From contig NC_050096.1 of NCBI RefSeq assembly GCF_902167145.1, positions 158,223,825-158,287,824 on the forward strand: DNA of 64,000 bases, given 5' to 3'. Both the position numbers and the translations under genes were made by a program. Below, piece by piece: positions 46,508 to 58,122 of the stretch (within the stretch, counting starts at the first letter, position 1; each line of letters begins with the position of its first letter). The notes under the pieces were generated by a model that saw only the letters and a program-made list of their open reading frames with translations, did not search any database and was not told the DNA's origin. The stretch is from Zea mays. Taxonomy: Eukaryota; Streptophyta; Magnoliopsida; Poales; Poaceae.

Positions 46508-47734
46508 CTAAGCATCCTGGATTGCTTCAGCCTCCAGGTGGTTCACCTTCCCACGGTTATAGGCCTGACCATGGCCTCCTGGTGCTTGCTGTGGTGCTCC
46601 TTGTCTTGCTGGGGCATTAACTTCTGGCGGTTGCTGGGCTGCTTTCTTTGGACAATTCTTCGCCCAGTAGAAGCATGCACGACCTCGTACTTGTGCTAGG
46701 GCTGCTTGGCCATTCTGGTTGGTTGCTGGGGCAGGAAGACGAGCTGCCTTGTTGCTCTGACGTTGGTATTGATTTCCTCCTTGCTGGTTGCTCTGACGGT
46801 ACTGCTGCTGCTGAGGAAACTGCCTCTGGTACTGCTGCTGGTGGTTCTGACGATGATGTTGGTGCTGGTGCTGGTGACCTTGCTTGAATGGCTGAGGTGG
46901 GTTGCCTAAGTAGCGAGGACGGCTGCTACTCCCAACCTGAGGTCCACCAATCTTGCGTTTCCTGTCCTCCATCTCCCGACGCTTCCTTTTTGTCATGATT
47001 GCTCTGTCTATCAAATGCTAGAAGGTGGGGAAAGTGTGATTCATTAGCTGATAACGGAGGGGATCAACCAATCCTCTCAGAAAGCGGTACTGCCGCTTGG
47101 CATCTGTGTTGACGTCTTCTGGGGCATAACATGACAGCTGCAGAAACTTGTCCCTGTACTCATTGACAGACAGGGGACCTTGCTTCAAGGCGAGAAACTT
47201 CTCCTTCCTCACTATCATCAGTCCCTCGGGCACATGGTAGCGACGGAAGTTGTCCCTGAACTCCTCCCAAGTAATGGCTTCAGGGTTGGCATGGGTGGCG
47301 AGGTAGGACTCCCACCAAGACTGTGCTGCTCCCCTCAGCTGTTGGTGACAATACAACACCTTCTCCCGATCGTTGCACTGGGCAGTGTGCAACTCACACT
47401 CCACGGTACACAGCCAATCTTTAGTGTCCATGGGATCTGTAGAGTGGGCAAAGACAGGGGGATGGCCCCTTATGAATTCGGCCCGCTTGTCCCTGGGCAC
47501 TTGAGGCATCTAGACTTGCACTGGAGGTTGAGGTGGCGGTGGCTGCTGTTGAGCCTACTGCATCACTGCTAATGTCTGACCAATTGCCTGAACTACCTGG
47601 GTCTGCATCAAGAATATCTGCTCAATGGTCATCGGGGGTGGCGGTGGCAACTGCTGCTGTGGAGCTACTTCCTCTTGGGGTGCTTGCTACTCTGGCTAGG
47701 CACGCCTCGCACCTCTGCGCCTGTTCTCAGACAT
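46508..47734 (-). pseudogene. gag: Element G gag with five internal TAG codons
   Basis: The ATG at 47734 (MSENRRRGARRA) opens a 409-codon frame interrupted by TAG at 47696, 47687, 47555, 47510 and 47015 (plus-strand positions of the complement). The Gag core reads DWLCTVECELHTAQC, REKVLYCHQQLRGAAQSWWE and FRDNFRRYHVPEG. A Gln/His-rich stretch (46700-46880) precedes a CFYWAKNCP remnant of the knuckle (Cys and His partly replaced). It would form the particle and package RNA. All five stops are TAG, most easily derived from CAG. Confidence 0.88.
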
Positions 47735-48084
47735 CTGTAGAAACCACACACATATCAGATCTGACTCTGCAGTCTTTCAGCATAAGAAAAGATATACGGA
47801 AATCTTCACAACACTGAACAATTGATCATCTTCACTGACTACTTCTCAGATAAAGAGGAAAGTGGAAATAAATGGATTACCCAACTAAATAACTGACTTT
47901 ATTAATAACTACACCAAGTTGCAGGGGATATCCACACCTTGGTGACAATCATTACAAAGATCCAACTTCATTACATGTTCATCATGACAAGCATCCAACA
48001 AAAGATAAGCAAACTAACTCTAGCTAAGACTGACTAGACTAAGACACTGAATTAAGCATTATTACAGACTCTAACTCTGTCGAC
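47735..48084 (-). other. Spacer between ORF0 and gag of element G
   Basis: 350 bp, AT-rich, without a long frame or recognisable signal. It separates the two coding regions of element G. Confidence 0.7.
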
Positions 48085-49104
48085 CTAGGGATCCAAATCT
48101 ATCCGGGTCCTGTAGTCTGGGGTACCATAGTCGAAGCGACCACGGGGCGGTGAACGGTAAGGGTGTTGAATCCCGACAGGGGTGGGAGAACCACCATCAA
48201 GATAGTGGTGTGCCGCGCATTCAGCACACAATTCCGGAACCTCCACCCGAACCTTACCCAACTCGTCAAGGGCGTGGTCCAACTCTGTGTTGAGCATGAC
48301 GACCAAGTTGACCATGCTGCTCAGCCTGGGATTGCCCTCACCAACTAGCGAGACAATCACACTTCCAACACTGCCGATCGAACAGTGAGGGTAGTACTTC
48401 AGGTCAAGGCCATCAGCTACCCCGCTGAACAACGAGCAATACTGAGAAAGTGCACGTCGTGCTGCATCTTGCATGGCTGCCTCGGCAGTGTCCCTCTCAG
48501 TGATAGAATAGTGCTCTGAGAAGGCCTCTACACCCCGGAGCTCATCGTCCGGACGGCGCACCAAGCAAGTAGCCTCCCACTGGTCTGGGTATAGCCCACG
48601 ACGATGCTGGTAGACTACACAACGATACTCGATAGACCATGTGTGTCGGTCGAAGGCCCAACGCAGCAGGGTATCGAGAGTGTCGTGGAAGTGACACTCA
48701 CGAGCAGCGTCACGAGTGATGGGTCTCGTGATCCATCCCTCCGGCTCCTCCGAAAGCTCCATGCAGTGGCTCGAACTACCACCGGCGTCGTCATCGTCTT
48801 CGTGTCCGTCAGGGTCTCCTCCAGCAACCAGGATGCCCTGAGGTGGTGCAGGGGGCATCTCTGGCTGAGGTGCAGGGGAAGGCGGCCTCTCGGACTCCAC
48901 CTCCTACTGAGGCGAGGGGGAAGAGTCCTACTGCTCCTGCTCCTGCTCCTGGCATCGGCGCTCCTGCTCCTCGTGCAGGCGATGATGCTGTCTCTCCAGC
49001 TAACTGGACTGACCTGGCACTGTGCGACGTAGGGGACGCTCCGCCAGGCGAGAAGGCAAAAAGGGGATCACAGACTTACGTGCAGTGCACCTGATACGAG
49101 CCAT
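48085..49104 (-). pseudogene. Element G ORF0 upstream of gag, histone H3-like N-terminus
   Basis: The ATG at 49104 opens 340 codons with three TAGs (49000-49002, 48928-48930, 48904-48906). It starts M-ARIRCTARKS. This agrees with residues 1-10 of the histone H3 tail (ARTKQTARKS) at seven positions, including R8, K9 and S10. A Gln/Glu-rich helical segment (residues 34-58) and a Pro/acidic linker (60-105) follow. The globular domain (about 110-300) contains a Trp-rich patch and a CAECAAHH cluster. I recognise no known domain fold. It lies between the primer site and gag, like the unrelated extra ORF of element A. It may be a Gag accessory protein; a chromatin role is only suggested by the tail. 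Confidence 0.65.
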
Positions 49105-49323
49105 CTACAGAAGACATCGTAAGCACAAGAGTAAGAGTAGAACTATTAGACTAGAAAGTAAACAGAAAGGAAAGTGAGACAAAACTTTTTGAGATAAGTA
49201 AATAACATAGAGTTGGTCAAGATGACCAACTTTTGAAAAGACACTAAGGTCAAGGTAAGAGTAGAGGTCTATAGTCCTTAGGTCGACCATTCTAGTCTAG
49301 GTTAGCGATCCTACAGTCAGCAA
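49105..49323 (-). other. Leader of element G between primer site and ORF0
   Basis: About 220 bp, AT-rich, without further signals that I can name. Confidence 0.6.
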
Positions 49324-49336
49324 GGCTTTAATACCA
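49324..49336 (-). other. Primer binding site of element G
   Basis: Minus strand TGGTATTAAAGCC, four bases after the 5' LTR. It is the initiator-Met site TGGTATCAGAGCC with two changes (CAGAG to TAAAG), both C-to-T/G-to-A type. Confidence 0.8.
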
Positions 49337-49340
49337 CTTA

Positions 49341-52300
49341 TGTCATACCCGGTTTTGGAAGGTAACCGAATGAGAACCATGTACGTGCCAGGATCAGAAC
49401 TCACGTACACATCGATTACATAATTGGACATCATCACACAATGCTTGAATTAAATAGCGGAGAGGTACTTTATTACATCAAGATGTCCAAGACATCCACA
49501 GAGTCTATTACATAACCATTGTTTTTAACATAATTATCAAAGTGCGGAAATACGAAACGTAGATGCTAAGCCTACACAGGCAGCTGACTGGGGGTTCGCC
49601 ACTAAGATAAACTAGATCTCGTCGTATTCCTGGAACTCCTCGAAGTCATCCATGTTGCCAGCTTCACCTCTTGAGCACTGAGAACAATGGGGACAACCTG
49701 GGGTGGGGTGGTTGGTAACGCAAGGGTGAGTACACATCAACGTACTCAGCAAATGTCCCGTTTGGCTAAAGTGGACTAGCTGTATGTGGAGTTTAAAGTT
49801 AAGCAGCTGCTTTTAGTTGGTAAAGTTTTATTACTTTATAAGTAGAGCCAAGTTTTAGTAATAACCCAGTTATTAGCCAGAGGCACTCCCTCCAATAGGA
49901 AATACCAAAGATCAGGATTATAATCACCATTGTTAATCATCATCATAAAAGTAACCATTGTTCTTCTAATTGAAGAGGATCCCAAGGTTGCTCATAACCG
50001 TGAGCACGACTGATATACTAGTTTCTAACACTCTGCAGAGGTTGCACAGTTTACCCACAAGCCGTGATTCCCATTCTGCCCGGGGTTCTAGCCTCCCCAT
50101 TGATCACTACCAAGGTGACCTAGCAGGGTCTCACTACGTAGCCTGTACAAAGATTTCCTAGAGGACATAGCCGCCTGTTAGGTTTCTCTAGTTTGATAAA
50201 CACAGTACATCTCCCCAAAGGTAGGGTGACTAATAAAACCAAATCAAAGAAACCTCTGCAACCAACCTCGGCAGAGCAAGTACTGTGCCCGGACCCCATT
50301 GACGGCCCTACGGCGAAGCCAACTACTCCTCTGGTTCCTCTAATTAATCAGCTAAGGGCGTCCCATTCCACCCTCATGGTTGCACTGTTATCACAGGTTG
50401 TCACTCCCCAAACAGGTCCTTACAGAGAGGCACTCAGGAAAGAGCCTGAGCCCCCTAAAGAATCATAAGAACCTCATCGGGATAACATCATCGTATCATA
50501 AAAGATCACATCATGTTCATTTATTAAGTTTGAGCAATAGCATAAGCTAACCATGATTAACCCACAAAGTCAAACAAGAGAAAGGTAAGTACAGACTAGT
50601 CAATCCTTAGGTTTCAATAATGTAAGCGGGACAGTGAATTATAAAGTAAAGTAGGACATGATAGGTCTGAGGACACTTGCCTTCACCAGGTTATTGCTCA
50701 AAGGGATCTTCGGCAACACACTCAGGAACCACGAGCTGCTCGTTGTCTAAGTAAAGCGAGCATACATTCAATACATTTGGAAGGTAAAAATGAACATCAC
50801 ATCACACATGTACAAATATTGGCACACAACTCAAGAAGGTACAATATTAAGTACAGAGGAATGAGGTCAAGATATAAAAATGGACTAATCCTAATTGGGG
50901 AATTGATTACTCTCTAAATGTTTGGAACATAGCTCAAAAAGGTTAAGTAGTGATTAAAACAAACGAAAGCTAGAATTATAAGATAAACTACTCTCATTTA
51001 GAAATTTGATTATCTTTTAAGTATTATCCATAATTACATTCCTAATTTTATTTATGTCATTAAGGCCTAGAGGTTAAGCCAAAAATAAATCCAAGTAATG
51101 CATAACACTAATCTCACAAGATTGAATATACTTTATTCCTAGGGTTCTCCTTTTATTTATTTCATTAAATAAATAAATCAACATATACTTTAATTCATAT
51201 TCTAAGTGTAAAACTTAAAGTGTACAGATTACAGTTGGTCATATTTTATTTGAACAGATAATAATTTGGTGAACATTTTGCAATTTGAACCACTAAATTT
51301 GGAGTTCATATGAAAAAGATATGAAATAAACAAGTTTTGAAGTTTGAAATATGAAATTAGGGCTAAATCTATGATTAAATAAAAGTCCAGAGGTCTAATT
51401 AAAACAGAACAAGGACCTATGCGCTAAAAACAGAGGACAACGGGTTGATTTCCTAAAACCAGGGGGTTTCTTAAGCAAAACAGCCACGCGAAGGGGTATC
51501 GGGTGAATCTAACCGTTAGATCAGAAACCGATGGCCGAGATTAGATCAGCCACCGAGGGCGCGCGCGCGAGCGGGCGAGCACTGACAAGCGGGACAGGGA
51601 GTGTCAGCGACAGAGGGGGAGAGCGCACTGACCGAGCGGGTCTAGCGCCAGAGGGGGAAACGGACGGCTACAGGGGTCCAAGGGGGTCCGAGCCGTTCGA
51701 TCAAGATCGGACGGGGGGTCTGAAGGGGTTCGAAGAGGTCTGAACCGTTCGATCAAGGTCGGACGGGGGAAAAATCAGACCGGGAAGGATGAGCGGCTGC
51801 GGGTGGCGCTGATAGATGGGACAGGGCGTAAGGCACGCGTGCGTGAAGTGGTACCCGCGGTACGGCCGTTCGATCTGAATCGGACGGAGGGGATCAGACC
51901 GGGGAAACAGACGGCTGTGGGCGGCGCCGCTCCTCTCCGCGGCGGTGAAGTCGCCGGAGATGAGGCAGGCATGAGCTAGGGTGGCTCCGGGGTCGCCGGA
52001 GTTGGGCAGAGGGAAAGAGGGCGCCACAACGAACTCAATGGCGGGGAAGAGGCCATGAATCCACGGGCAGAGAGGGTAGAACGGCGGTGAGAAAGCCTCG
52101 GGCGGGCCAGAGCAACTCCGGTGAGCCATTCCGGCCACGGGGAGGGGACTTAAGGCGCGCTAATCCCTGGGCTGGCTTTAGTAGAGGTAGATGCACCTTA
52201 GGGACTAACACCGGGGAACTAGACCGGGCTAAATCGGCCGACCACCGTGCGAGCACAGCGGACCGCCGCGGTCGAGCACCAGCGAAGGCGAAATTGGACG

Positions 52301-53216
52301 AACACACGGCGCAATAAGGAAAATTGGGCACGAAGACAGGTGTCTCACCTCGGTGCGGAGCTCGGGGAGGCTTGGAGCGGTCTCTGGCGAGCTGGATGGC
52401 CAGGAACGCGGGCGCGGGTCTCCGGCGGCGGCTAGCGGCGAGGGCAGAGCGCGAGAGAGGGTGAAGCTTTGTGAAATGAGGCGAGGGGCGAGTGCGGGGC
52501 ACTAGCGGGGCTCTAAAAAGGGAACTGGGCGCGTGGGCGGGCGTCGTGGCCGAGAAACCCGGCGACGTGCGCGAGTGCGCACGCGTCGGTCCACGGCGGG
52601 CGCGGGGAAGGTGGATCTGACAAGGTAGGCCCACGGTGCAGAGAAAGAAAAGGGGATATGCGGGGGCAACGGCTCGGCACTGGCGAACCGGGCCCGCGAG
52701 ACAGAGAGAGAGAACGGGCGAAGGAAACTGGCGCCGATAGGTCGACCCCACTGGCAGCGAGCGAGAGAGGGAGGGCGCGCTCGAGGGAGAACCGCCGCTG
52801 ACAGGCGGGGTCTGCCTGTAAGGCGGCGCGGGCGTGCGGCCTGGCTGGGCTTAGTGGGCCGACTGGGCTGCTTTCTCCTTTCTTTTTCTCAGGATTTTCT
52901 AATTCCTTTTCTATTTCTTTTTCTATAGGGGTTTCAAATCCAAATTCAAACTAGGTTTCAAGTTCAAATAAATTTAAACTTATGCAACACTTCAAAGAAT
53001 ATTTTAAGCTCAACATGATGCAACATGTCATGACCCATAAGGTTTTGGCAAAAATAAATAATTAACCTCCACTAATTTAAGCTATTTCTAACCAAAAAGG
53101 AAAAAGAGAGAAAGAATCTAGAGAGAGAAAGCCTAGAGTGAGAAAAGGAAGAGTAACACATGATTTTGCGTGATAATTAGAAAGAAATTTTATACCCCCA
53201 AAATCAGGGTGTTACA
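49341..53216 (-). repeat. Element G 5' LTR (right copy)
   Basis: 3.88 kb, close match to 39334-43133. It has about 75 extra bases near 52635-52720 and a shorter G-run. Confidence 0.92.
50005..50066 (-). promoter_or_regulatory. Conserved leader stem-loop, element G right LTR
   Basis: In sense orientation CACGGCT/AGTCGTG pairs with one G-U. The inner blocks TGTGGGTAAA and CTCTGCAGAG are kept. Confidence 0.6.
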
Positions 53217-53221
53217 CACTT

Positions 53222-54106
53222 GTCCGTGAAATCCTGACCTAACCTATGTTGTAGGTTGCCCAATCCATTTATCCCAAAAGAAAAGTAAAATTCTGTTTAA
53301 TCTACCTACCCCATGTACTCGCAATTGTTATCCCAACTCAGATAATGGCATCTAACATCACGATCGATGGTCCCTAAATCAGACCCAAGAAGAAGGTTAA
53401 CTTCGCCAATGAAGAATATGAGTGGAAATAGACCTTCAGACGAATCAAGATCCACCACCGGGAGAAAAGTGTCCCTCACTTAACTTCCTTTTACCTCCAA
53501 ATCTTCTCAACACTCTCCTAATAGCTAAAACCTGATGTACCCTTGTTTTCTATGCCACACCTGCTAATGGCATGAAAATTTTAGGTGTATAAAAAATACT
53601 AATTGGAAGTTCTAATAAAAAAATATATATACGAGAATTTCATAAAGATAAAGTCAGCTTGATATGCATAACTAAATGATATTCTTAAATAGGATTAGGG
53701 AATCTAGTGTGATCTAATCCAATGTGGTCTGCTTAAACAGATTAGTGGTACTTGGACCCTTCTAGCTAGGTATTAACTCAACTTAGCACAATAGATCAAC
53801 TCAATCATGAGCTAACCCAACCAATAGTGTCATGATAAATTGATTAATTATCTATCCCCACCTAACATCAAACGAAATTTTGACCCACATCATGTAGTCT
53901 ATCTCACCCATATCTATCTCATCTTGGCAGATTCTATCGTACCTTGGAACATTCACCTTAAGCGACTAGTTATCCCAAGCTTGGTATAAAACAAAGATTA
54001 AGCCCTGCTAAAGAATCTTCAGATCAGAAACAACTACTAACTTATTCATTCTGCTTACCAAATGCTTTCCATTGCAAAACTATCCTACCATATGCTTCTA
54101 ACTCTC
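53222..54106 (+). other. Element E leader, second part, non-coding
   Basis: Continues the E interior after G. AT-rich with many stops, TCTAATCC/GATCTAA-type words and no motif. It leads to the gag ATG at 54107. Confidence 0.7.
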
Positions 54107-54424
54107 ATGGTCAATACCAGAAAGGGAAGATTATCAGGCAACAGCAAAACAGAAATGAATCCTCCAAATCCTCCACCGGTTGGAATCGATCAAGTGGTTG
54201 CCACCCAAATGACGTTAATACAACAAATGGCAAACATGGTTACTGAATTGCAAAATCAAATAAGACAAGAACACGAGGAAATACGTCAGGACCGGCTGGA
54301 GATACGTCGAGAAATAAGGCAAGCACAGCTGGAAAGACAACAACAACAACGCTCACTACCTCCACCACCACCACCAGCTCCACCAAGCTACATAAACATA
54401 TATATAAATTACTACTATATTTAA
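54107..54424 (+). CDS. gag: Element E truncated gag N-terminus (105 codons)
   Basis: The ATG at 54107 (MVNTRKGRLSG) matches the start typical of Tekay Gag proteins; the 15 upstream open codons are probably untranslated. The protein has a central helical stretch (residues 30-80, IDQVVATQMTLIQQMANMV, then E/R/Q-rich repeats) that could form a coiled coil. A run of prolines and a short hydrophobic end of unrelated, AT-repeat-derived sequence follow. The Gag core, knuckle and all pol are missing. It could still join particles of a relative through its coiled coil, but that is inference. Confidence 0.65.
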   Translation: MVNTRKGRLSGNSKTEMNPPNPPPVGIDQVVATQMTLIQQMANMVTELQNQIRQEHEEIRQDRLEIRREIRQAQLERQQQQRSLPPPPPPAPPSYINIYINYYYI

Positions 54425-54584
54425 GATCTAAATGTTACTTTAGTTAGTAGTCGGTGTGATACTATTGTAGGAGGAATAATAAGGTCTAATTGACCCCATG
54501 TGTTGCTAATAAACTATGCATCATGCTGAGATTTTTGTTTGTGCATATGTTTTGAGACGACATGGTTATATACCCTTTCCATAC
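54425..54584 (+). other. Short non-coding stretch after truncated gag of element E
   Basis: Only about 160 bases separate the gag stub from the hairpin. About 4.5 kb of pol seen in relatives is absent. Confidence 0.7.
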
Positions 54585-54604
54585 AAATCTCGAGGACGAG
54601 ATTT
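54585..54604 (+). promoter_or_regulatory. Conserved hairpin before polypurine tract, element E
   Basis: Perfect 8-bp stem AAATCTCG/CGAGATTT with loop AGGA. It is retained although the pol gene it follows in relatives is gone. Confidence 0.7.
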
Positions 54605-54607
54605 CTG

Positions 54608-54621
54608 TTAAGGGGGTAGGA
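54608..54621 (+). other. Polypurine tract of element E
   Basis: TTAAGGGGGTAGGA just before the 3' LTR. Confidence 0.85.
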
Positions 54622-54623
54622 TT

Positions 54624-57219
54624 TGTAAGACCTAAAATTGGTAGGAGAAAAAACATATATATATATATATATCATAAAATAATAAAGAAATAAGAATATA
54701 TACTAGTTCTGGGAGAATTTTCAAAGACCCTTGAAAATCTAATAGAAATCTCCCTCCTCATGTTTAAATAATAATATTAAGTTAAATTAAGTGACCAATA
54801 AATAGGTAATGAGAAGTAGACCTCTTGCCAATGACTTTGTAGTAATGCATATTATGGACAACATAAATTATACCTCTAATTTTAAATGAAGACATTAAAT
54901 TAGAAAATAAGAAAAGGGATTTATCATGAAACCATTTATTCCTCCCATAAATAAATAATATATATATATATATATATAATATTATTAAAGAAATAGAGTA
55001 TATACTCATATTTGGATTATATTTGAGATTTGAATTCAAAACAAAAATTAGAATGTGGATTTGAATATTTGGAATTTGGAATAGAAAAGAAAAAGGGAAA
55101 AGGAAAACAGACTTTGGGCCCAAACCCTAACCTTCGGCCCATCCCCTCTTTCCTCCTCTTCCGCGCAGCCCACTAGCTTGACTCAGTCGCGCGGCTGTCC
55201 TCGGTGCAACTGGCGATCCAGGCCCGCCCGCCACGTCGCTGACACGGTGGGTCCCGTTCGTTGATCACACCGCCGCACTATTAGAGGCCCGAATCCTTCC
55301 TCCATACGCCCCACCATCGACCGCCACATTGTCACCTTAAAGCTCGATTGAGGGAGGGGGGCGAACGAACCACACGGATTCGGTCGATCTGTGCCGTTGG
55401 GTCGCTGCAGTGGAGTTCCCCGGTGCAAGCCGCTCGTGGGAGTAACCTTCCGTGGCCGGATCGAGGGCGGACCGGCTCGGAATTGCTCATCGCAACATGC
55501 CATCCGCCATCGTCCGTGGTCAGGGATCATCGCCACGCAATCCCCGGTAAATCCGCCCGTATCATGTTCGCAATAACTTCGGGATCGACTAGGGGTGTTC
55601 GGAAGCGGGTATTGGGGCCTCTCGCTACCGGCGTGGGTCGCTCCGGCGATGCGCTGCCGCGAGCACGGGCGGCGCCGCCGCACACGTGTGCCCATTTTGG
55701 GAGATGACCTCTGGGCCGTCTGATTCAAAGGGACGGCCCTGATTAGATGGATGGGTAACGGTTCATGGGGATAGGCTTGGGCCGTTGGATCTGTGGCGTG
55801 TGGGTAAGATTTCATCCATTCGTGGGTTGATCTGGGCCCTTGATCCAGAATCAAACAGCCGTGATCGGATCTTTGGTATTTTATGTCTACACCGTTGGAT
55901 TCTGATATGAGGATCTTGATTACGTACCGGTTCACAGTTATGAATATCTAATCTGATCCGTTGGTAGTCGATCCAACGACCCAGATATCGCGATACCCCT
56001 TCGGTCGCCTATTATGCATAAGAGCCCCTGGATTTTCCTAAAAACAACCCGCGGTCCAGTACTGGATTCACTGAGTCTGCGTAAACTTTATGCTTTAGCC
56101 CCTAAACTCTCTGCAATTCCTGCGCGTAGTCCAAAATCATAGGAAATTCAGAAATTCAATTAGAAAATGATTTCTAGTGTTAAAATAATTCCGGAATCTT
56201 ATTTAATTCATAGAAAAATCCATCTCAAGTCCAAATTGACCCATTCCAATTTCTATAATTTTATTATATTATTGTTTATCATCTAATGTCTCCGTTTTGA
56301 CATGAAAACAATAATAAAATTGATCTCCCAAATAATTTCATATCAAACACATAAAACCTTCGGAAATTCATAACTCACAATCCGTAACTTCGATTTGATC
56401 CGTTCAAGTTGCGTTAATCTCATATGAATATTTACTATGCAATAACAACATTTATTATACCATGTTTTGTTCTTTTATATTAGATCTTTATTTAACTTAT
56501 GTTGGTTAGTCTTGTTAATCTCCCTATCATTAGAATCTACTAGAATATAATTTCTGGTCAATTTATAACTAGATTAAAGTTGAGATAGTTATTTAGAGAA
56601 TAACCTCTCATATGATTTACACTAACCAATTTATAATATTGTTTAGTATTTTAATCACAGAGATCTTCAATAAAATCATAACTCCTTAATTGTAACTTCG
56701 ATCTTAGTAGTTCTCGATCCCACGATCTCGTAGCTTCGCGTAGATCATTATTATTCAGTTTGTTCTTATGTTTGGTGTGATGTTAATTTTGTCTATACCA
56801 TGTTTGATTGTATTGCTACGACTAGCAGTGAGGTCATGAGGATTTGAAGAATCACCCTGGTAACTGGAATCTCAAGTGCCAGGCAAGTTGTGCCCTTGAT
56901 CCACTTTTGTTACCCAATAATATTCTTTATTATCATTATTCAATGCATAGGTTTAATTTTGATGGGACCCAATAGGTCACCCTAGTCTGTTTATCCATTT
57001 TATCTTGTTATCCCTGAATCACTTGGGTAGTTTTGCTATTGCTTTACATGGTTTTGGGATAATGTTTCATTATATCCATGTTCCGATTATTTTGTTATTC
57101 TATTTATGTTCATGTCAAGATCATTAATGTTAATTGGAACATGGAGCTTAACTTGAGAAACACGTGCCACCACAAGGGTGGAATGGGACGCCCTTGGCTG
57201 ACTAATTAGTAAAGCTAGT
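54624..57219 (+). repeat. Element E 3' LTR, cut by element F
   Basis: Matches 34739-37330 of the 5' LTR, with longer AT runs (54651-54672, 54957-54980). It stops in ctagt where F begins. The remaining about 0.9 kb would be right of the window. Confidence 0.88.
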
Positions 57220-58118
57220 TGTAATACCTAATTTGTAATTTGTTAGAAATAATACAAAAGGAGAAACAATTTCACTTTACCTATATGTGTGAGTTATTTC
57301 TACTCACCATCACATGTGAACACCTCACTTACACAAATAAATAATTAACAAAAGACACTCAAATAAATCATGCATCATGCTGAGGTTTTCATTTTGTATG
57401 CATATTGTGACAATATAAAATAATAATGTGACAAGGAATATATTAAAGTTCGAAGTGGAATTTAAAACCTAAAAGAGATTCTAGAATTTAGAAAAGAGAA
57501 GCAAACAAATATTATGTGGATATAAAAAAATATAAATAATATATATACATAAATGTATCTACAAAAATTAGTACTTTTTTTATTGCGCAACATAATCTGA
57601 AGATAAATTTGTCACAGATTTGAATTTAAATTAGAATTTAAATTTTAATTTGGAGGTGAGGAAAAGAGAAAGGAAAATAAAAGGAAAAAGGTTATGCGCG
57701 CATTTGAGCCGCTTTTTTTAACCTCTATTGTTGACCAGCCTTACACATCACATGAATTCCCACCTTTGGTGAGTTCATGCCACATTATTCCCCACAACTT
57801 GTTGAGCGATGAACATGTGTGAGCTCACCCTTGCTGTCTCACACCCCCCCCACAGGAGAAGAACATGTGGTTCAAGAGGAGTCACATATCGAGGAGTTCG
57901 ATTCGATCTAGGTGGCGTTTCCCAGTCGACTTTCTGGCGCCAAGGATGGACTCTAGATCCTTGTATATTCATCTTTTATTTTGTAAGACTTCCGCTATGT
58001 AATAATACTCTGATGTTATTGTGACATTTATCTCTATACACTCTGTTATTATATATGTTGTCTTCTTGGCGCATGTATGAGATGCACCTGGCTTTGTTTT
58101 TTAAAGCCAGGTGTGACA
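57220..58118 (+). repeat. Element F 5' LTR with large internal deletion
   Basis: 899 bp. The first about 500 bases match the 3' LTR from 61764. It then jumps near 57716 to sequence equivalent to the last about 400 bases of the E LTR (37815-38214). The 3' copy is already 2.2 kb long at the window end, so roughly 2.3 kb are missing here, including promoter and leader stem-loop. Confidence 0.8.
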
Positions 58119-58122
58119 TAAG

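Larger units (their letters stand above)
39334..53216 (-). mobile_element. Element G: antisense chromovirus (Tekay/Del-type) with ORF upstream of gag
   Basis: LTRs at 39334-43133 and 49341-53216, TG(T)...ACA ends, with a perfect target copy cactt (39329-39333 and 53217-53221). On the minus strand the order is primer site, ORF0, gag, protease, RT, RNase H, integrase, chromodomain-like tail, hairpin, polypurine tract. Total 13.9 kb and structurally complete. In-frame TAGs and at least one frameshift (near 46100) make it inactive. Confidence 0.93.
34739..57219 (+). mobile_element. Element E: pol-less chromovirus (LARD-like), nested
   Basis: The 5' LTR is at 34739-38214 and the start of the 3' LTR at 54624-57219. 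The interior (38215-39333 plus 53217-54623) has a primer site, a long non-coding leader, a 105-codon gag N-terminus and then at once the conserved hairpin and polypurine tract. There is no protease, RT or integrase. G is inserted in the interior and F in the 3' LTR, whose remainder lies beyond 64000. Left flank ataat (34734-34738). It would depend on enzymes from a relative. F shares its leader (CCTAGATAGAA, CTGATTATTCTTACCTT). Confidence 0.88.

Noticed and set aside
53217..54106. Functional host promoter or gene in the AT-rich E interior
   Set aside because: No frame, splice or promoter pattern; it is the retroelement leader continuing from 39333.
55183..55935. Minus-strand 250-codon ORF in the E 3' LTR
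   Set aside because: Its partner in the 5' LTR (35623-36048) is shorter and frame-broken, with no motif. Chance frame in an LTR.
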